Positions 1 to 13,375 of a DNA stretch of 64,000 bases are shown piece by piece. Numbering within the stretch: the stretch's first letter is position 1; each line of letters begins with the position of its first letter. Made by a program: the position numbers and the translations under genes. The stretch is from Gavia stellata (Eukaryota > Chordata > Aves > Gaviiformes > Gaviidae), in the NCBI RefSeq assembly GCF_030936135.1, contig NC_082594.1, forward strand, positions 17,261,553 through 17,325,552. Direction: 5' to 3'. The notes beneath the pieces were generated by a model that saw nothing but the letters and a program-made list of their open reading frames with translations, ran no database searches and was not told where the DNA came from.

Positions 1-1200
<1,200 letters not shown>

Positions 1201-1846
1201 GGGTAGGACTTAGGGCCTACTACAGTGAGTGGGTGATGCATCTTGTAACGCAGTGTTGTGACATGTCTGTCTAGTGGTGCTTGCTTCTGAACAGAGCTTT
1301 ATATTTTGGAAAACTTCAGTGCAAAGTGGTTCAGTTTTTTTGGCTGCAGATGTACAGTATACTATTCTATGTTGCTAATAGACATCTGCATTGCAAGGAA
1401 TTTTTAACGTAAAAAATACATTTTTAACAACTCAATGTTGTCAAATCAGTTGGGAGATGACAACTGTTTGAAATTGTGAAATATATATTCAGAGGGCCAG
1501 TGATTAATTACTTGATTGGCCAGCCTATTTTTCTAGAGGTTTGCACTCTACTAGTGACAAATTGCTGTAAGCCTTTATTATTCTACGTTGGCCCTAACTG
1601 GGACTTTGTTATAATCAAGATGTAGGATAGGCAACGTCACTGAACCATAGTTAACCTAATGGAAGACAAGGCACTGTTACAAGAAGTCTAAATGTTGTTT
1701 TACCTTCTCTTCTTCCTCCCCACCCTATTCCTTCACCTTCCCTTCGATACATGTTTTATGCTAATTGTGTGGCATTTTTTTCACAACACCCTGCTTCAGG
1801 TCAAACTTTGCCCATTATAATGACCACAAAAAGTCACTAACCAGTG

Positions 1847-1852
1847 AATAAA
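1847..1852 (+). terminator. Candidate polyadenylation signal for the short GluA4 transcript
   Basis: AATAAA lies about 650 bases after the short-tail stop codon, inside what is intron for the long form. Using it would end a read-through transcript with a compact 3'UTR. The hexamer is seen directly. Its use is inferred from position only. Confidence 0.4.
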
Positions 1853-2395
1853 CCTTGATTATCATCCTCAGCTTTCAGTAACGTACCCCCTTACCTAGCT
1901 CAGGACTCGTGTATTTTAGATGTTCATGCAGTCATTTCAGAGACTGAACCACTGATGTTGCCGAGCTGCATGTTGCATAGTTCCCCTGAGTAGGTGTACA
2001 AGGATAGTTTACTAATGTACTTGTTCTCATCTGTGCAGTGAGTATCGTGCCAACTAATCATTAGTCAAATCAACTCTCTGACCTTTGGAAATCGCACGTA
2101 GCAGCAAATTGAGCTTCTAAATATAACTTTTACATAGCTCCCAAGCCATACTGACTGCTTTTAAATGAAGGTGCAGCTAGGACCCTGCCCTTTCATGCTA
2201 CCTAGAACTCCCTTGCCCTTGCAAATAGCAAGCCACATGTCTCTGTTAACAAAAAGCTTGAGCTACATTTTCTTGAAATCACTGAGCCATCCCTATACTG
2301 GAAGTAAGAAACAAAAATTTAGGGAAAGGAGATGAAGAAAATAATTTTTATGTTGCCACCTAGAAAAACTTTTGGAGGAAACAACTGGAGATACA

Positions 2396-2690
2396 ATTAT
2401 TATTTTTTATTTATTATTTATATAGCGCTGGAGTACACGGCGCTGTACAATAGGTGAAGTGTGCCAAACACATAACAGGTCCCTGTCCCGAGGAGCTTAC
2501 AGTCTAAAGGCACAACCGGTACAATACCGAACCATACAGTACAGAGCAAACACAGAGTGAGCAGAGAATGGTGTTTGAGCGTGATAGCTGGAGCGCTGCA
2601 AGGAATAGGTGGGTTCTCAGGGGGCGAGGGAGGGGGCTTGGTGTATGCTGGCTGGGCAACTATCCCAAACATACTGTCGCTGTGTAGTTT
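2396..2690. repeat. Probable ancient interspersed repeat (family not assigned)
   Basis: A TATTTATTATTTATATAGCGC start, the phrase GGCGCTGTACA and then GTCCCTGTCCCGAGGAGCTTACAG resemble a degenerate dispersed element that is common in turtle and crocodile genomes and present as old copies in birds. The local GC content is higher than in the flanking intron. The two open frames over it are not genes. Borders are approximate and I cannot name the family. Confidence 0.45.
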
Positions 2691-4196
2691 TCTTTTGTTC
2701 CCTGTTGTACAAGAAGTCATGACCCTGGGTGTATTTTAATTGTAACAGAACTGCCTAATTTCCCCGTGAAAAAAAAGAAGTCTTAGCTGTGCATTTTGTT
2801 CACTAGTGAAAATGTGAGGCATAGTAGGTGTCGGGGTACTCCAAGAGTACAGGCCAGTGTTCATTACCGTGAACTGGGAATCTGGACTTCCAGATGCTAA
2901 TATTAATCTCCCAAGTTCACTGCCTACTGTCAGTAATAAGGGTCTTAAAAAGGAAAAATCCTGTGCAAGTAATTGTGCAAAACGCAAATGAAAAGATCTT
3001 TTTCCTTTGAATTCTTTAGTGATGTTCCACAAGTGAGAGTGTCCCCAGGCTGGTATAAAAGTAAAAGTCTCAGAAAACATATTCCTTATCAAGTTTACAG
3101 GGTGCAATGCATCCAAAACATCGTCTTAAAGAAAGCAAACAAAAAACCAAAGCTTTCATTCAAATACTGACATGACCCAAACTGGCTTAGCATGCTAAAC
3201 ATGGCATGACTTAACAGTCCCCTGAGTTCCCACCCAGTTGTCATAGTGCAGCAAACTCTATGATTATACTTGTAGAATTTATTTTAGCCTTACTGTTTTC
3301 TTGGAAAAAAAATTAGGGCTGAGTTTTATTTTTTAAGGAAAGATCAAAAGTACCTTTCTCTAAAGTTTGGATTTTTGTGACACTTGTTGCAACACAGAGA
3401 TGAATTCTTATAGGAAAAAACATAAAAAATGCCCATATTGCATTTTATTTTATTGAAAATTCATGTTTGGGTCAGTCAAAATTTCTGATAACCTCTTAAA
3501 AACATTTTAGGGTGCAGACATTTAAAAAATCACAAAAAAAAATTAGAAATACTAGGATTTCGAGCAAATACTTACAGACTTCTGAAATTTTTCATTCTAC
3601 TTATTTGCCGTAATATTTACCTGCAAAATTTCAGCATGTGAACTTCTTATAAAAACGCTTTTGCTTATCTGTGGAAGACTGCCAAGGTCCAGTCATCCTC
3701 TCCTGGCAATACTTGGCCATCCCTAGCCACGCAGGCAGCGAGGTTTTACCTGTGTGCCGTGCTCTGTACAGGGTGACTATGCCATCTGTTCGTACACATA
3801 CTAGTCATAAACCCCTCTTAGCTGGCAGCAGTACAGAGCCCACAACACTGGTTACACATATTTCTGCAGAAATATGCCTATCTATCGAATGCATTTTGAA
3901 ACCTTTGATATGTTTATTTATCCGAGGAGTAAAGGGATCGTATTGGGACTAAAACTTGCCAATATGGAAAGATGCTTGGCGGTTCTAACCTGCATGAGTA
4001 ACCAACACGCTGGCTTTTTAAGCTAACATTGAATAGTTTTAATAGTATATGTTTTAAACTAATATAAAATAGCTTAAATAACATGCTTGACAATTAATAT
4101 TCATTACCATGTTTTTTCTTTTAGTTTAATCCAGTCAAAAGTGAGTTGCCTCAGGGAAATTCACCTGCCTGTGAGGCATCAGCAAATGAAAATGTA

Positions 4197-4274
4197 GGAC
4201 TAGTCTGTATGTATGGACTAGTCTATACGACAAAGGACTAGTCTGTATGATAAAGGACTGGTCTATATGTGTCG
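4197..4274. repeat. Four-copy, about 20-bp tandem repeat in the GRIA4 intron
   Basis: Four consecutive units begin GGACTAGTCT or GGACTGGTCT, at 4197, 4215, 4235 and 4255. The first unit is 18 nt and the others are 20 nt. The units diverge mainly in the last six bases. This is a short minisatellite with no coding role visible. Confidence 0.8.
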
Positions 4275-7200
4275 GATAAAGACATTCAGAAGGGATGACA
4301 GGCTATTCCATCTGCTGAAGGCAGGGAAGGAAGTTTGCTTTAAGGAGGGAACAACAATCCCTTCCTCTTCCCATGGGCAGCAGTTTTCCACTTTTGTGTA
4401 TCAGTAGTAAGCCCTTAGTACACTAGTTGAGCTGATGCCCTGACAACAGTGCGGAGCCTAACAGCCTTCTCTCCATCTGCTCTAGGGAAAAGCCCTACTG
4501 AGTTCCTCACCCCAAACCCACAGGCTTTTGAAGGCATTGTCCCAGTATCCAGCCAGCCACCATGGCCTCTCCATGGCTGCCTCAGTGGGCCATGAAGCTC
4601 ATGAACCATCTTCCAGTTCAGCTGCCTTCTCTTGCTCTCCCATCCCATGCTGTTTATAACTAAAAAAATTAATTACAAAACCACAAAAAGCAATGAAAAA
4701 AATCTGAAATTCATTACAAAAAAGGTGAAGTGCTACAGGATGGCTCAGTAAATGTGTAGTGCACTTATATTGACTTGTATACTTCCAATTTCATATTCAA
4801 GATGATAGAAAAAATTATTAAAAGTTCATCTTAAATATTTGTGCCAAAGACACCTCCATGTGACCCAGGTACTAGAGGAGCCTGAACAACAAATGAACCC
4901 ACACAGGCTAGGATATGTGTATTATATAGACTGAGGATATCAGTTTCCTAAATTCCCATTTCACAATAGGAACAGGGCGGTCAGTGTTTTCGTGTGATTA
5001 ATTCCACAACTAATTTAATCAAAACTAATGAAAAGTTTGAGAGTACATTATCACTATTAACTGCATACACTTACCACACAGAGACTTTCACAATTTGGGT
5101 AATATTCACAGTAAATACCAAGACTTTTCCCTCTCATCCCAGCCTCTCCTGAAACTGTTTCTGCAACCAAGCCATAAATCTGAAATTGTAACAGCACGGT
5201 TAAGCAGAGTTATGCCTGGGTTATTACCTAGAGCGTAGTTTAAAATATAACACAGAAGCTTACCTGGTTACTTGGCTTTATGGCACCTTCCCAAATACAA
5301 GCTTGACCTGCTCCTCCTGGCATTGTCAACTGTCTGGGTTGTTTCCGTGGTGTGTTGCTGAGCTGTGGTTAATCTGCTGTGAGAAGAGAGGAGTTGTTTT
5401 ACGGCAGCTTTTTCTGTTATCCTGTGGAAGGCTGCTGAGAAATTGTTATTCTCATTTAATTTTTTTTTTTTTTTGTGGATCCCTTTTTACTGTCTTTCTG
5501 TCCTGAGTGTGTTGTCAATGGCCAGAAAGCTATAAAGACTGAGCTACAAAACCACAGGTACGCATAACTCGTATATCCCGTATAAATCTGAGCTCTCTCT
5601 CAGATTTCCCAGTGGCAAACCCTGAATGACCATGAACAGATTTGGAGAGATGCTGGTACATAATGATGACTTTCTGGGAAATTTTGCACATCTGGAGTAG
5701 GCTGTCCCTTTTCCACCCAAGTTTGCATTCTAATCTGGTTTGAACTCTCATCACTCCCCAAAACTAAAACACCTTTGTTTTTTCTTGCCATTGACCAAAA
5801 CATGTTCTGTGCATTTCTGCAGGCAGTTACCAGTCCTTGACATCCATTTGCAATGGGACTCTGGAAATGCACTATGTGGAGCTGCACCCCATTGCATTGT
5901 GTCTGTGCATAGATTTTTGTTTGCTGCTGGGGAGTAGTTGAGGTTTTGGGTACTGTATGGGCCCAGGTCCCCACTCCCTCATTACCTCTGCCTCCTTTTT
6001 TATATCTAGCTGTTGAATTAAGTCAAGGTATGTTTGGTAACAGTCCCTGTCCCAAAGTACTGTGGCAGCAGGGAAACATTTCAAAGGGTGACTTTGGACA
6101 TTGCAATTGATGGTTATCAAAGCCAAGGTTTTTCAGTGTAAGGGGAATGCCATAACGCCCTCTGTAAGCTGAGGCCTTTTCCTGAATTCGGCTGCTTGTG
6201 AGGGCTGAGATTTTTAGGGTAATTGATTTGGAAAGTTGCTTTTCTATCCAAGCTCCGGCTGTGCCACAACAGCAGGTATACTTTTGAGAACTCTTCTTTG
6301 AAGGAGCAATGCAATATTAGACTGGTGCATTTTCACAGAAGTGCACCCAGAAGCAGTGGAAACTTTTGGGAGTTTTCAGGAATCTCCCTCATCCCTATAC
6401 GCACACACTCGTATATAAAATTAACTTCAACATATCAAACACCAGTTCAGGATTTCACCGCTACCTCGGAAGGACAAACCGGGCTCAGAGGGACAAAGTT
6501 CTAGATGCAGAGATCAGTAATAAGGCAAATAAAATGATTTTATGATGTTTGTCATCCCTTTGCTCCTATGTGAATGGACCCTCCTGTCTCTCTTTTTCCA
6601 GTTGGTATTTCAGATTGCATCCCTGCACACTGATTACATGAGTTAGTTGCTTAGACTATAGTTTCTGCTGACTAGAAATCAGATTTCCCCACTAATTAAT
6701 ATCTTCTTAACATGATATCTTTGAAATCTGTTTCAATGTGGCATAGTTTGGGTGCCTGTTGTTCCAGGTGTCCTTGCTGCATTGGTTGACCTTAGACACC
6801 TCCCCTCATTTTAGTCATCTAGAAATCATTTCGTCTAAACTAGTCATCTTGGCTTTTTCTACCATCACATGAGAGAGCTCTTTTAGATTAGGTTACTGAT
6901 TTTTGGATGACTAAAGTTAGATGGCATAATTACAAATCTTTTTTTTTTAACAAATACAAATTTTTTGCTTGAGTCAATTAGTCCCTAAACAAGATATTTT
7001 GTTCTGATTTACCTGAAAGTAAAGATTTTGAGGTAGCAAAAATTTAAACCTTCTTGTGGAAAATTTAGACCTAATGTAGAAAACTATGGAAAATTGTATT
7101 TTCTCTCAAAAAGCTACATTACCTTTGAAAGTTCCCGCCTTCTCTAATTGTAGGAAAATATATTTGAGATTTGAGGACAGTTCTCAGATTTACTGATGCT

Positions 7201-7746
7201 AAATATGTGCAATGTGAAACGAAGTAATAATTTCTTTAGATTTGATCCATGGAATTATCACAAAGATAGCTGATACAGCTATTGCGATTTATAAACAATA
7301 TTCAGTAGTTACATTTTATCTTGACATTCCTAGTTGAAGATCCAAGCCTATAAACATCTGTGCATGACTTTATTCACAGATGCTAATGCTTTCAGGTTCA
7401 TAAAAGGTCTTGATTCTCATTTCACTGTATATAAATGCAGTTTGAAGCAGTTTAGATGAAGGTATTACCTCTTCTGTTAATTTCTTCATCAAATTTGGAT
7501 TTTATATTTAAATCAATAATGATTTATTATAATGAAATTTACCCTCAGAATTGCTAGTCTTTTTTCCCCAGTAGATTTAAATGCTATATATTATATTTAT
7601 GATGATTATTGTTATTATATTTAATGTTAACATGAAAAAATGCAGATGTCTAAAATCTAGTACTTTGGTGTTTGCTGTGTCATGGTTTGTTGAAGGACAG
7701 AAACATTGTAACACTTTCCTCTTTTCTCCTTTTTTTTCAAACCTAG

Positions 7747-7911
7747 CTTACCTTTTCTGAAGCCATAAGAAACAAAGCCAGATTATCCATCACAGGGAGT
7801 GTGGGAGAAAACGGACGCGTATTGACTCCCGACTGCCCGAAGGCCGTGCATACTGGAACTGCAATTAGACAAAGTTCAGGATTGGCTGTCATTGCATCGG
7901 ACCTACCATAA
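7747..7911 (+). CDS. GRIA4: GRIA4 terminal exon: long C-terminal tail
   Basis: Following the acceptor CCTAG, this exon reads 54 residues in the phase left by the donor at 1089/1090 and stops with TAA at 7909–7911. It starts [18 protein letters not shown], continues through [17 protein letters not shown] and ends AVIASDLP. This is the canonical long cytoplasmic tail of GluA4, apparently unchanged from the mammalian protein as I know it. The membrane-proximal part ([14 protein letters not shown]) is basic and contains serines known in mammals as kinase targets in GluA4. The tail governs trafficking, and it lacks the PDZ ligand present in the short form. No open frame on this strand begins with a start codon here, so the exon is visible only by splice logic and similarity. 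Confidence 0.96.
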
Positions 7912-8870
7912 AAACCAAAAAAATAATTGAGTGCCTTAATCAAACTGTGTTGGTGACTGATGGGAACACAGCACAGACTGTAACGACATGGGAGTGTCAT
8001 TGATGAACTAATAATTTGGCTGAGAAAGGGAAGTACGTCCAAATGCGCGAGACATCATCAGCAACAATGTGTGCATGAGCTCAGCTCGGAAACCCAAACT
8101 CAGATTTTATATCAGGAAAATTCATAATTTAGTTTTCTTGGGGGGAGGGGGCTGGGAAGGGTGTATTAACAGCAACAAATTTCACTTGGGTGGACTTAAA
8201 ACTAATAAGACTTGCCAATTTAGCGCATTAAACTGTGAAGAACATGCTCAGAAGGGACAACATTTTGGTCTTTGTCTTGACAAAGAGAGAAAAATAGCTA
8301 TAGAAGTCAATGAACATGCTAACCTGTGTCTCCAGAACATCGATATATACAATGGAAGAATACTCAGCTGTTCAGCTGTAGGAAATTAATCACTAAACTG
8401 TGATAAGAAAATAATAAATATGTAAATCCTGTGAAAAAATAAAGAAATTATTTACATTTTCTTTGAAAAAGAGGAATATTGAAACATGCTTGCTTTTTAA
8501 CTGATGTAAATTCGGTAGAGGACAACACAATTCTTTTTTCTAACCATCTTAGGGAACAATTCATTGCAATAATTGATATAAAATGCCATCACTGTAATAA
8601 AATTCAGAGACTTTTTTTTTATAAAAGTTGTTGGTCATCCTCTTGTTTGCTGTTACCTTCATTCTGTTCCATCATTCGTGTTCCACAGATTTGCATCTGT
8701 CTAATACAAGAAACAAAATGATAAAATGTTTAGAGTACGTCATCAGTCTGCAGTGTAGAATCAGAAGAGACTACGGGTCACTCATGTTACAGATATTATT
8801 TATAATCTTGTTCTGTGTAAGAAACTGTGGTTTTTGTACCCGCCAAAAAGAATAAAACAACAAACGTTCT
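7912..8870 (+). other. GRIA4: GRIA4 3'UTR (long form), with candidate polyadenylation signals
   Basis: AT-rich sequence after the stop codon carries AATAAA at 8413–8418, 8438–8443 and 8851–8856. The first two would give a UTR of about 0.5 kb and the third about 0.95 kb. Further distal sites cannot be excluded, because AMPA receptor UTRs are often longer. No coding feature or dispersed repeat was recognised. Confidence 0.6.
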
Positions 8871-11800
8871 TATAATATCGACAGCTTGAGTTGTTTTCTG
8901 ATCATTAGGGATGTCACCCGGAAAGTAGAATAAGGTTGTTCGTTTCTCACCACAGGATGCAGGATCTTATTGGAGGCAGTCTGAGTCCCTGCACATTTGT
9001 GAAGTGCTTTTAAGTCCTTAGAGAGGAGGGACTCAAAGCTGTCAAAGTATTGTCATGATTATTCACTAGGTATTTTAGTACTAGTCACTAAAACCATTTC
9101 TGAGAGGTTAGGGAACCATTTAGTGATAGGATTTGTTCTCTGGGTAGGTCAAGAGATGAGATACCAGGGAGCAGGAAAGTACAAGTGACAGTCTTTCAGA
9201 CTGGTGTGATAGATACAGCGTGCTCGGTACCCAGCAACCTCGGTTTTCATCAGCCAGCCTTTCAGCGGCACCCGAGAGAAAGGCTAGCAGGCCCCGTTTG
9301 AATAAAAGCCAAATGTTGACAGGAGCAGGCATGTCTGCAGGTGCAAGCTTCTAGCAAGTCTCTTCTGCGATGGCCATTCTCCTTGGCCACATAAGACACC
9401 ACAGGGGTCTCCAAATCCAGAGTATTGCCACCAGTGTAACAGCTCCATGCCAGAGCCCAGACCGCACATCAGATCAAACTTGGATAAATCATAGCTTCTA
9501 ATGCCCTCATGATTTTGCCAGGGGTCATGAGGGGTCATGTTCAGTTGGCTTACATTTCACCGAAGCCTCCATGGCTGGTGCTTCTCTCAGCCCCCAGTGC
9601 TCCAGGCCCTCATGAAGAGGAGTGAGGGTGCAGGGTGGAGCCTAACGCTTCCGAACAATGACCAACCCTCAACAACTGCAGCAAAGGACAACCAAACAAA
9701 AGCACTACTGAGGTGATACTCATCCTATGTCATACAGACATCTACGAAGTAGCAAAGCAGGTGTTAGCTTCAGTCAAGGTATTGACAATATAGATACGAA
9801 TTTCTTACCTCAAATACTCTAGACACCCTTTACGGGAGGGAAATAACCAATGAGAGTAAATGACTTCAACTTAAAGTGGACATTAAAACATCGAACTGCT
9901 GAATCACAGCAGCAAGAGCCTGTATCTTTTCACTGACTATAGTCTAGGCTGAGGGCGACAGAGCTTGACAGTGCAAGCAAAGGTGAGAATAAGATGATGC
10001 TTACCCCTAAAGCACAATGACTACAAAGTGTGCAGGGGCCTTAGAGAAAAAGACACATAACACTACAATGAATGACTGTGACTAAACTTACTTTATATGC
10101 TTGTTTTACTGGCATGTTTAGCTCATTCATGAGTTACTGTGAACTGTTTGTGTTTTTGTGGCCGGAATGGTGAGTTGTCTGGTTTTTCTCCTGTTTGAGT
10201 AAAACTGGGAGCTCCCTCTTAGAATTCTTTTTACAGCTGAATTTATAAAGAAACTTCTGGGTTGTTTTTTTTTTTTTCAAAAAAAAAAAAAAAGTGTTTG
10301 TCTTGATTTTTCGTAAAGTAACATGTTAGAGGCTGCACAGATTGGGAGACTGAGTGTGAAGGATGCTGTCTATTTTGTTCTACTGTGTATGTCTGTTTTT
10401 CCAGGAGTTCATCTTCATCCTTTCCTCATTCAGGATTGTGAGCAGTGCCAGTGCTGTCCTGGGATATTTTACTGTCTTCCAGTGTTAGTCCTCTTACATG
10501 CTCCCCTGTCTCTTTAATGCATTATTTATTTTTCACCTTCAGTAAACAGCCCATCGCTGCAGTTAGGAATGTTACTCCATGGAGCCCATTCTTAATTGCC
10601 TGTCAGGTTTCCACTTGGCAACAAGACCCCCCAAGTCCTTTGAGATGTCTTGCCCACTGTCAGTAACTACTGAGGATCCCCACCGAGAGGATTCACAATC
10701 GAGCAGCATGAGCAATGCAGCCATCGAGCAGCGTGGCCATGGAGTGGGGTGACCCACCAAGGGCACACGGCCAGCAGCCACGGGGGGGAATTGCCGCATC
10801 CTCTCACCACTTCCAAGCCTTGTCCTTGGCAAGGGAACGCCTTGCTCAAAGAAAACTTGGTCAGATGAGGTGAAGAGGAGACTGTGACTTTGCCAATGCC
10901 TGACATAAAATATCACAGATATAAAATTAAAAAAAAACAAAACAAACAAACAAACTAGATGGGAAAATGCTACAGCAGAGAGTGTTGACTAGAATTCAGG
11001 TGGCTGAGAAAGCAATCGCAAGGTATCAGTCTGTTCTTTCCACAGTAGCTTACTCTGTTGTCTTATTCCAAGGGGGTAACGGTTGCATGACTGCTGTGAC
11101 CATCTTCACATATATATCTTAGCTGCCCCTCAAGACATTTTTTTTTTTGCTTTTCCCCCATCTCCTGAAACACTAATTTCTCACTCCTCACTGTATCTTC
11201 CCCCCATCCTTTTGAAGATCAGTGCCAGAAGTCACCCTCCTCCCATGTGTAGGAAGTATGCCCCAAAGGAGGAGATCCCTTCCTCAGGTCAGGTTCAGGA
11301 ATGCCATGGACTCCATTCCTATGGGTATGAGGATCTGAGGCTCTGAGAAGCAGTGGAGCAGCTCCTGGCAGCTGCTGGGCTGCATCCCGCCCTCCCAGCA
11401 CAGCGGTCACAGCTCTCCTCCATCCTTCCCCCTTGCTCTTTCTTTGGCCACCTCCATCTAGCAGCTTCATGGCAATTACTGGCTCAAAGAGAGAAAAAAT
11501 AAGCAAAGGAGGCTATTAACTGAAGGAATCAATTAATATTGAGGCATTTACTCAAATTATCATCCACATTTTTCCAAGATTTTTCCCTCAGAAAGAATAC
11601 AAGCAACAGAACCTGACCCATTTTCCTTCACATGGGATGCCCCAAGCCATACTGCCTGGCCTCCAGCTAATGGTCCAGAAAGTGTCCCATCAATCTTGAG
11701 TCATATCTGCCAGTCCTAAAGGTATCTCGATCAACACAAAGCATCAGAAAGAGCACAGGATAGTGATATGTGGGCAAATTAATTGAGGGTGATCAGAAGA

Positions 11801-13112
11801 GTGATTCTGATCAACTAAAGACTCATTTCTTCTGTATAAACCTAGGCATTTGGGGTCACTTGGGGTGCCTTTGAGTATCCCACCTGGCCTTCTACTACAA
11901 GTCCAGAAAAGCATGAGTGTCCTGTAGATCTTGGGTCAGATCTAAGAGCTCCGTGCAGATGTGTCAGATGCCCTAAGGCATCTCAAATGGTACCAGGTAC
12001 CTGTGGGAGAGTAACTGAATTGTGTCCTATAGTCTGTTCAGCTGAGTTGTTTTCAAGCCTCCATTGACTAGATCTCCATGGAGTATGAAAAGACCTTAGA
12101 CACATAATTTTCCTATAGACCTCTACATTTAGCTATCTTAACAACGAACTGAATGATGTATTTATCTGCCTCTAAAATAATTTCAGTTTTGATGTAATCA
12201 AGTGCAACTATTAACATTACTACCTACAACAATATTAGACTTGTCTGCAAAATAAGTGTCCTCTGAGCTGGTGTGAATCTTACCGTAGGACAAGCCTGCT
12301 TTGACATTCACTGTTTTATTAGTTGTTTTTTGTTCTACACATTCAACCCTCCCACACTGGTGGTGTATTCTATTAAACACCTATTAAATTCAAAATCAGT
12401 ACAGACTTGCTGGGTTGTCTGAGGATCTCACATGCAAAAGTAGTCTTACACAACCACCTGTTATTGCTGAATTTCACCTAGAGACTATCCTGGCAGCTGA
12501 GTGCACATATTCTGAGTTGAATTCGCTTCAGTGGAATTGAGAATAGAGCCTGGGGAAAGGAGTACAACTCTATACAACTGGTTGTAATAATTGTGTGTGG
12601 TGAAGGAGGAGAGTAGTACCTGTTCACCTCTGTTCCTTAGTAATACTGTACTGGCTTCTGCCCTGATAGGATGTCAGAATGAAGAGCAAATATTCTTTAA
12701 TTTGGTGTAGAAACTCCAGTGTTTTTCTGTCATCTCAAAGTATAAGCAGATGTTCATCCACGACTAGGCAATTACAGCAGAAGGGAGCTCCTTAAGCTCT
12801 CAGCTGGTGGGATGTACCTACTAGACTAATGTCAAAAGCAAGAAAAGAAGGACAGCCTGCAAGGAGCTGCAGGCATTTGTTGTAAACATGGATTAATTAA
12901 CACTGTTACAATAAAATGTGTAATTGGCAGGCAACAGCCAGTTAAACTTCAGCTGGAATGTCTAAGGGTAAGAAGTCACCAGTGGAATTATAAATAGAAA
13001 CAGAGTCACTTCCTTTTCTAAATGAGGGGAGTGTCAGAGATTCCAAACAGCTTATTAATTTCATAACAATTGCATTTGATGTAAGGTCAGGCAAGGTGAA
13101 ATGAGTAAATAA
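8871..13112. other. Intergenic, no gene recognised
   Basis: The sequence between the GRIA4 end and the first CR1 fragment has only short open frames without similarity to anything I recognise. A GC-richer patch at about 10,680–10,910 ends in an A-rich stretch with an (AAAC)n-like tail to about 10,955. It could be an old retrocopy, but I cannot identify a source. A diverged duplicated segment at 11.6–12.0 kb is listed separately. Confidence 0.6.
11634..11988. repeat. Two diverged direct copies of an about 100–125-bp unit
   Basis: Copy A (about 11,634–11,731) and copy B (about 11,862–11,988) share, in the same order, GGGATGCC/GGGGTGCC, CTGGCCT, GTCCAGAAA, a TGTCC block, ATCTTGRGTCA, then CCTAARG and ATCTC. 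They are separated by about 130 bp. They could be an old tandem duplication or two insertions of one unassigned repeat. Confidence 0.5.
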
Positions 13113-13375
13113 GATTCATAGAATAACTTAGGTTGGAAGGGATCTCTGGAGGCCATCTGCTTTAAACCTCCATTTAAAGCAGGTTCAGCTTTGAAGTTAG
13201 ATCCAACTTCAAAGTTTGAGAGGCTTCTCGGGGTTAGTCTTATCACAATTTTAGTATCTCCAATGTTGAGATTGCATAACCTCTCTGGGCAACCTCTTCC
13301 AAGTTCTGACCACCCTCAATATTTTCTTAAGTTCAAAATTTTCCTAAAATTTTTTTTTGCTCTACATTGAGAGTG
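13113..13375 (-). mobile_element. CR1 LINE 3' fragment
   Basis: The plus strand reads ATTCATAGAATAACTTAGG, then TTGGAAGGGATCTCTGGAGG. This is the reverse complement of the 3' end of an avian CR1 retrotransposon, whose minus-strand end carries the ATTCTATG octamer. The fragment continues through a decayed match to about 13,375, including the CTCTCTGGGCAACCT block. It is old, 5'-truncated and non-coding. Confidence 0.85.

Noticed and set aside
7743..8042. A 99-codon minus-strand frame
   Set aside because: It is antisense to the GRIA4 long-tail exon, which matches the known GluA4 C-terminus exactly in phase on the plus strand.
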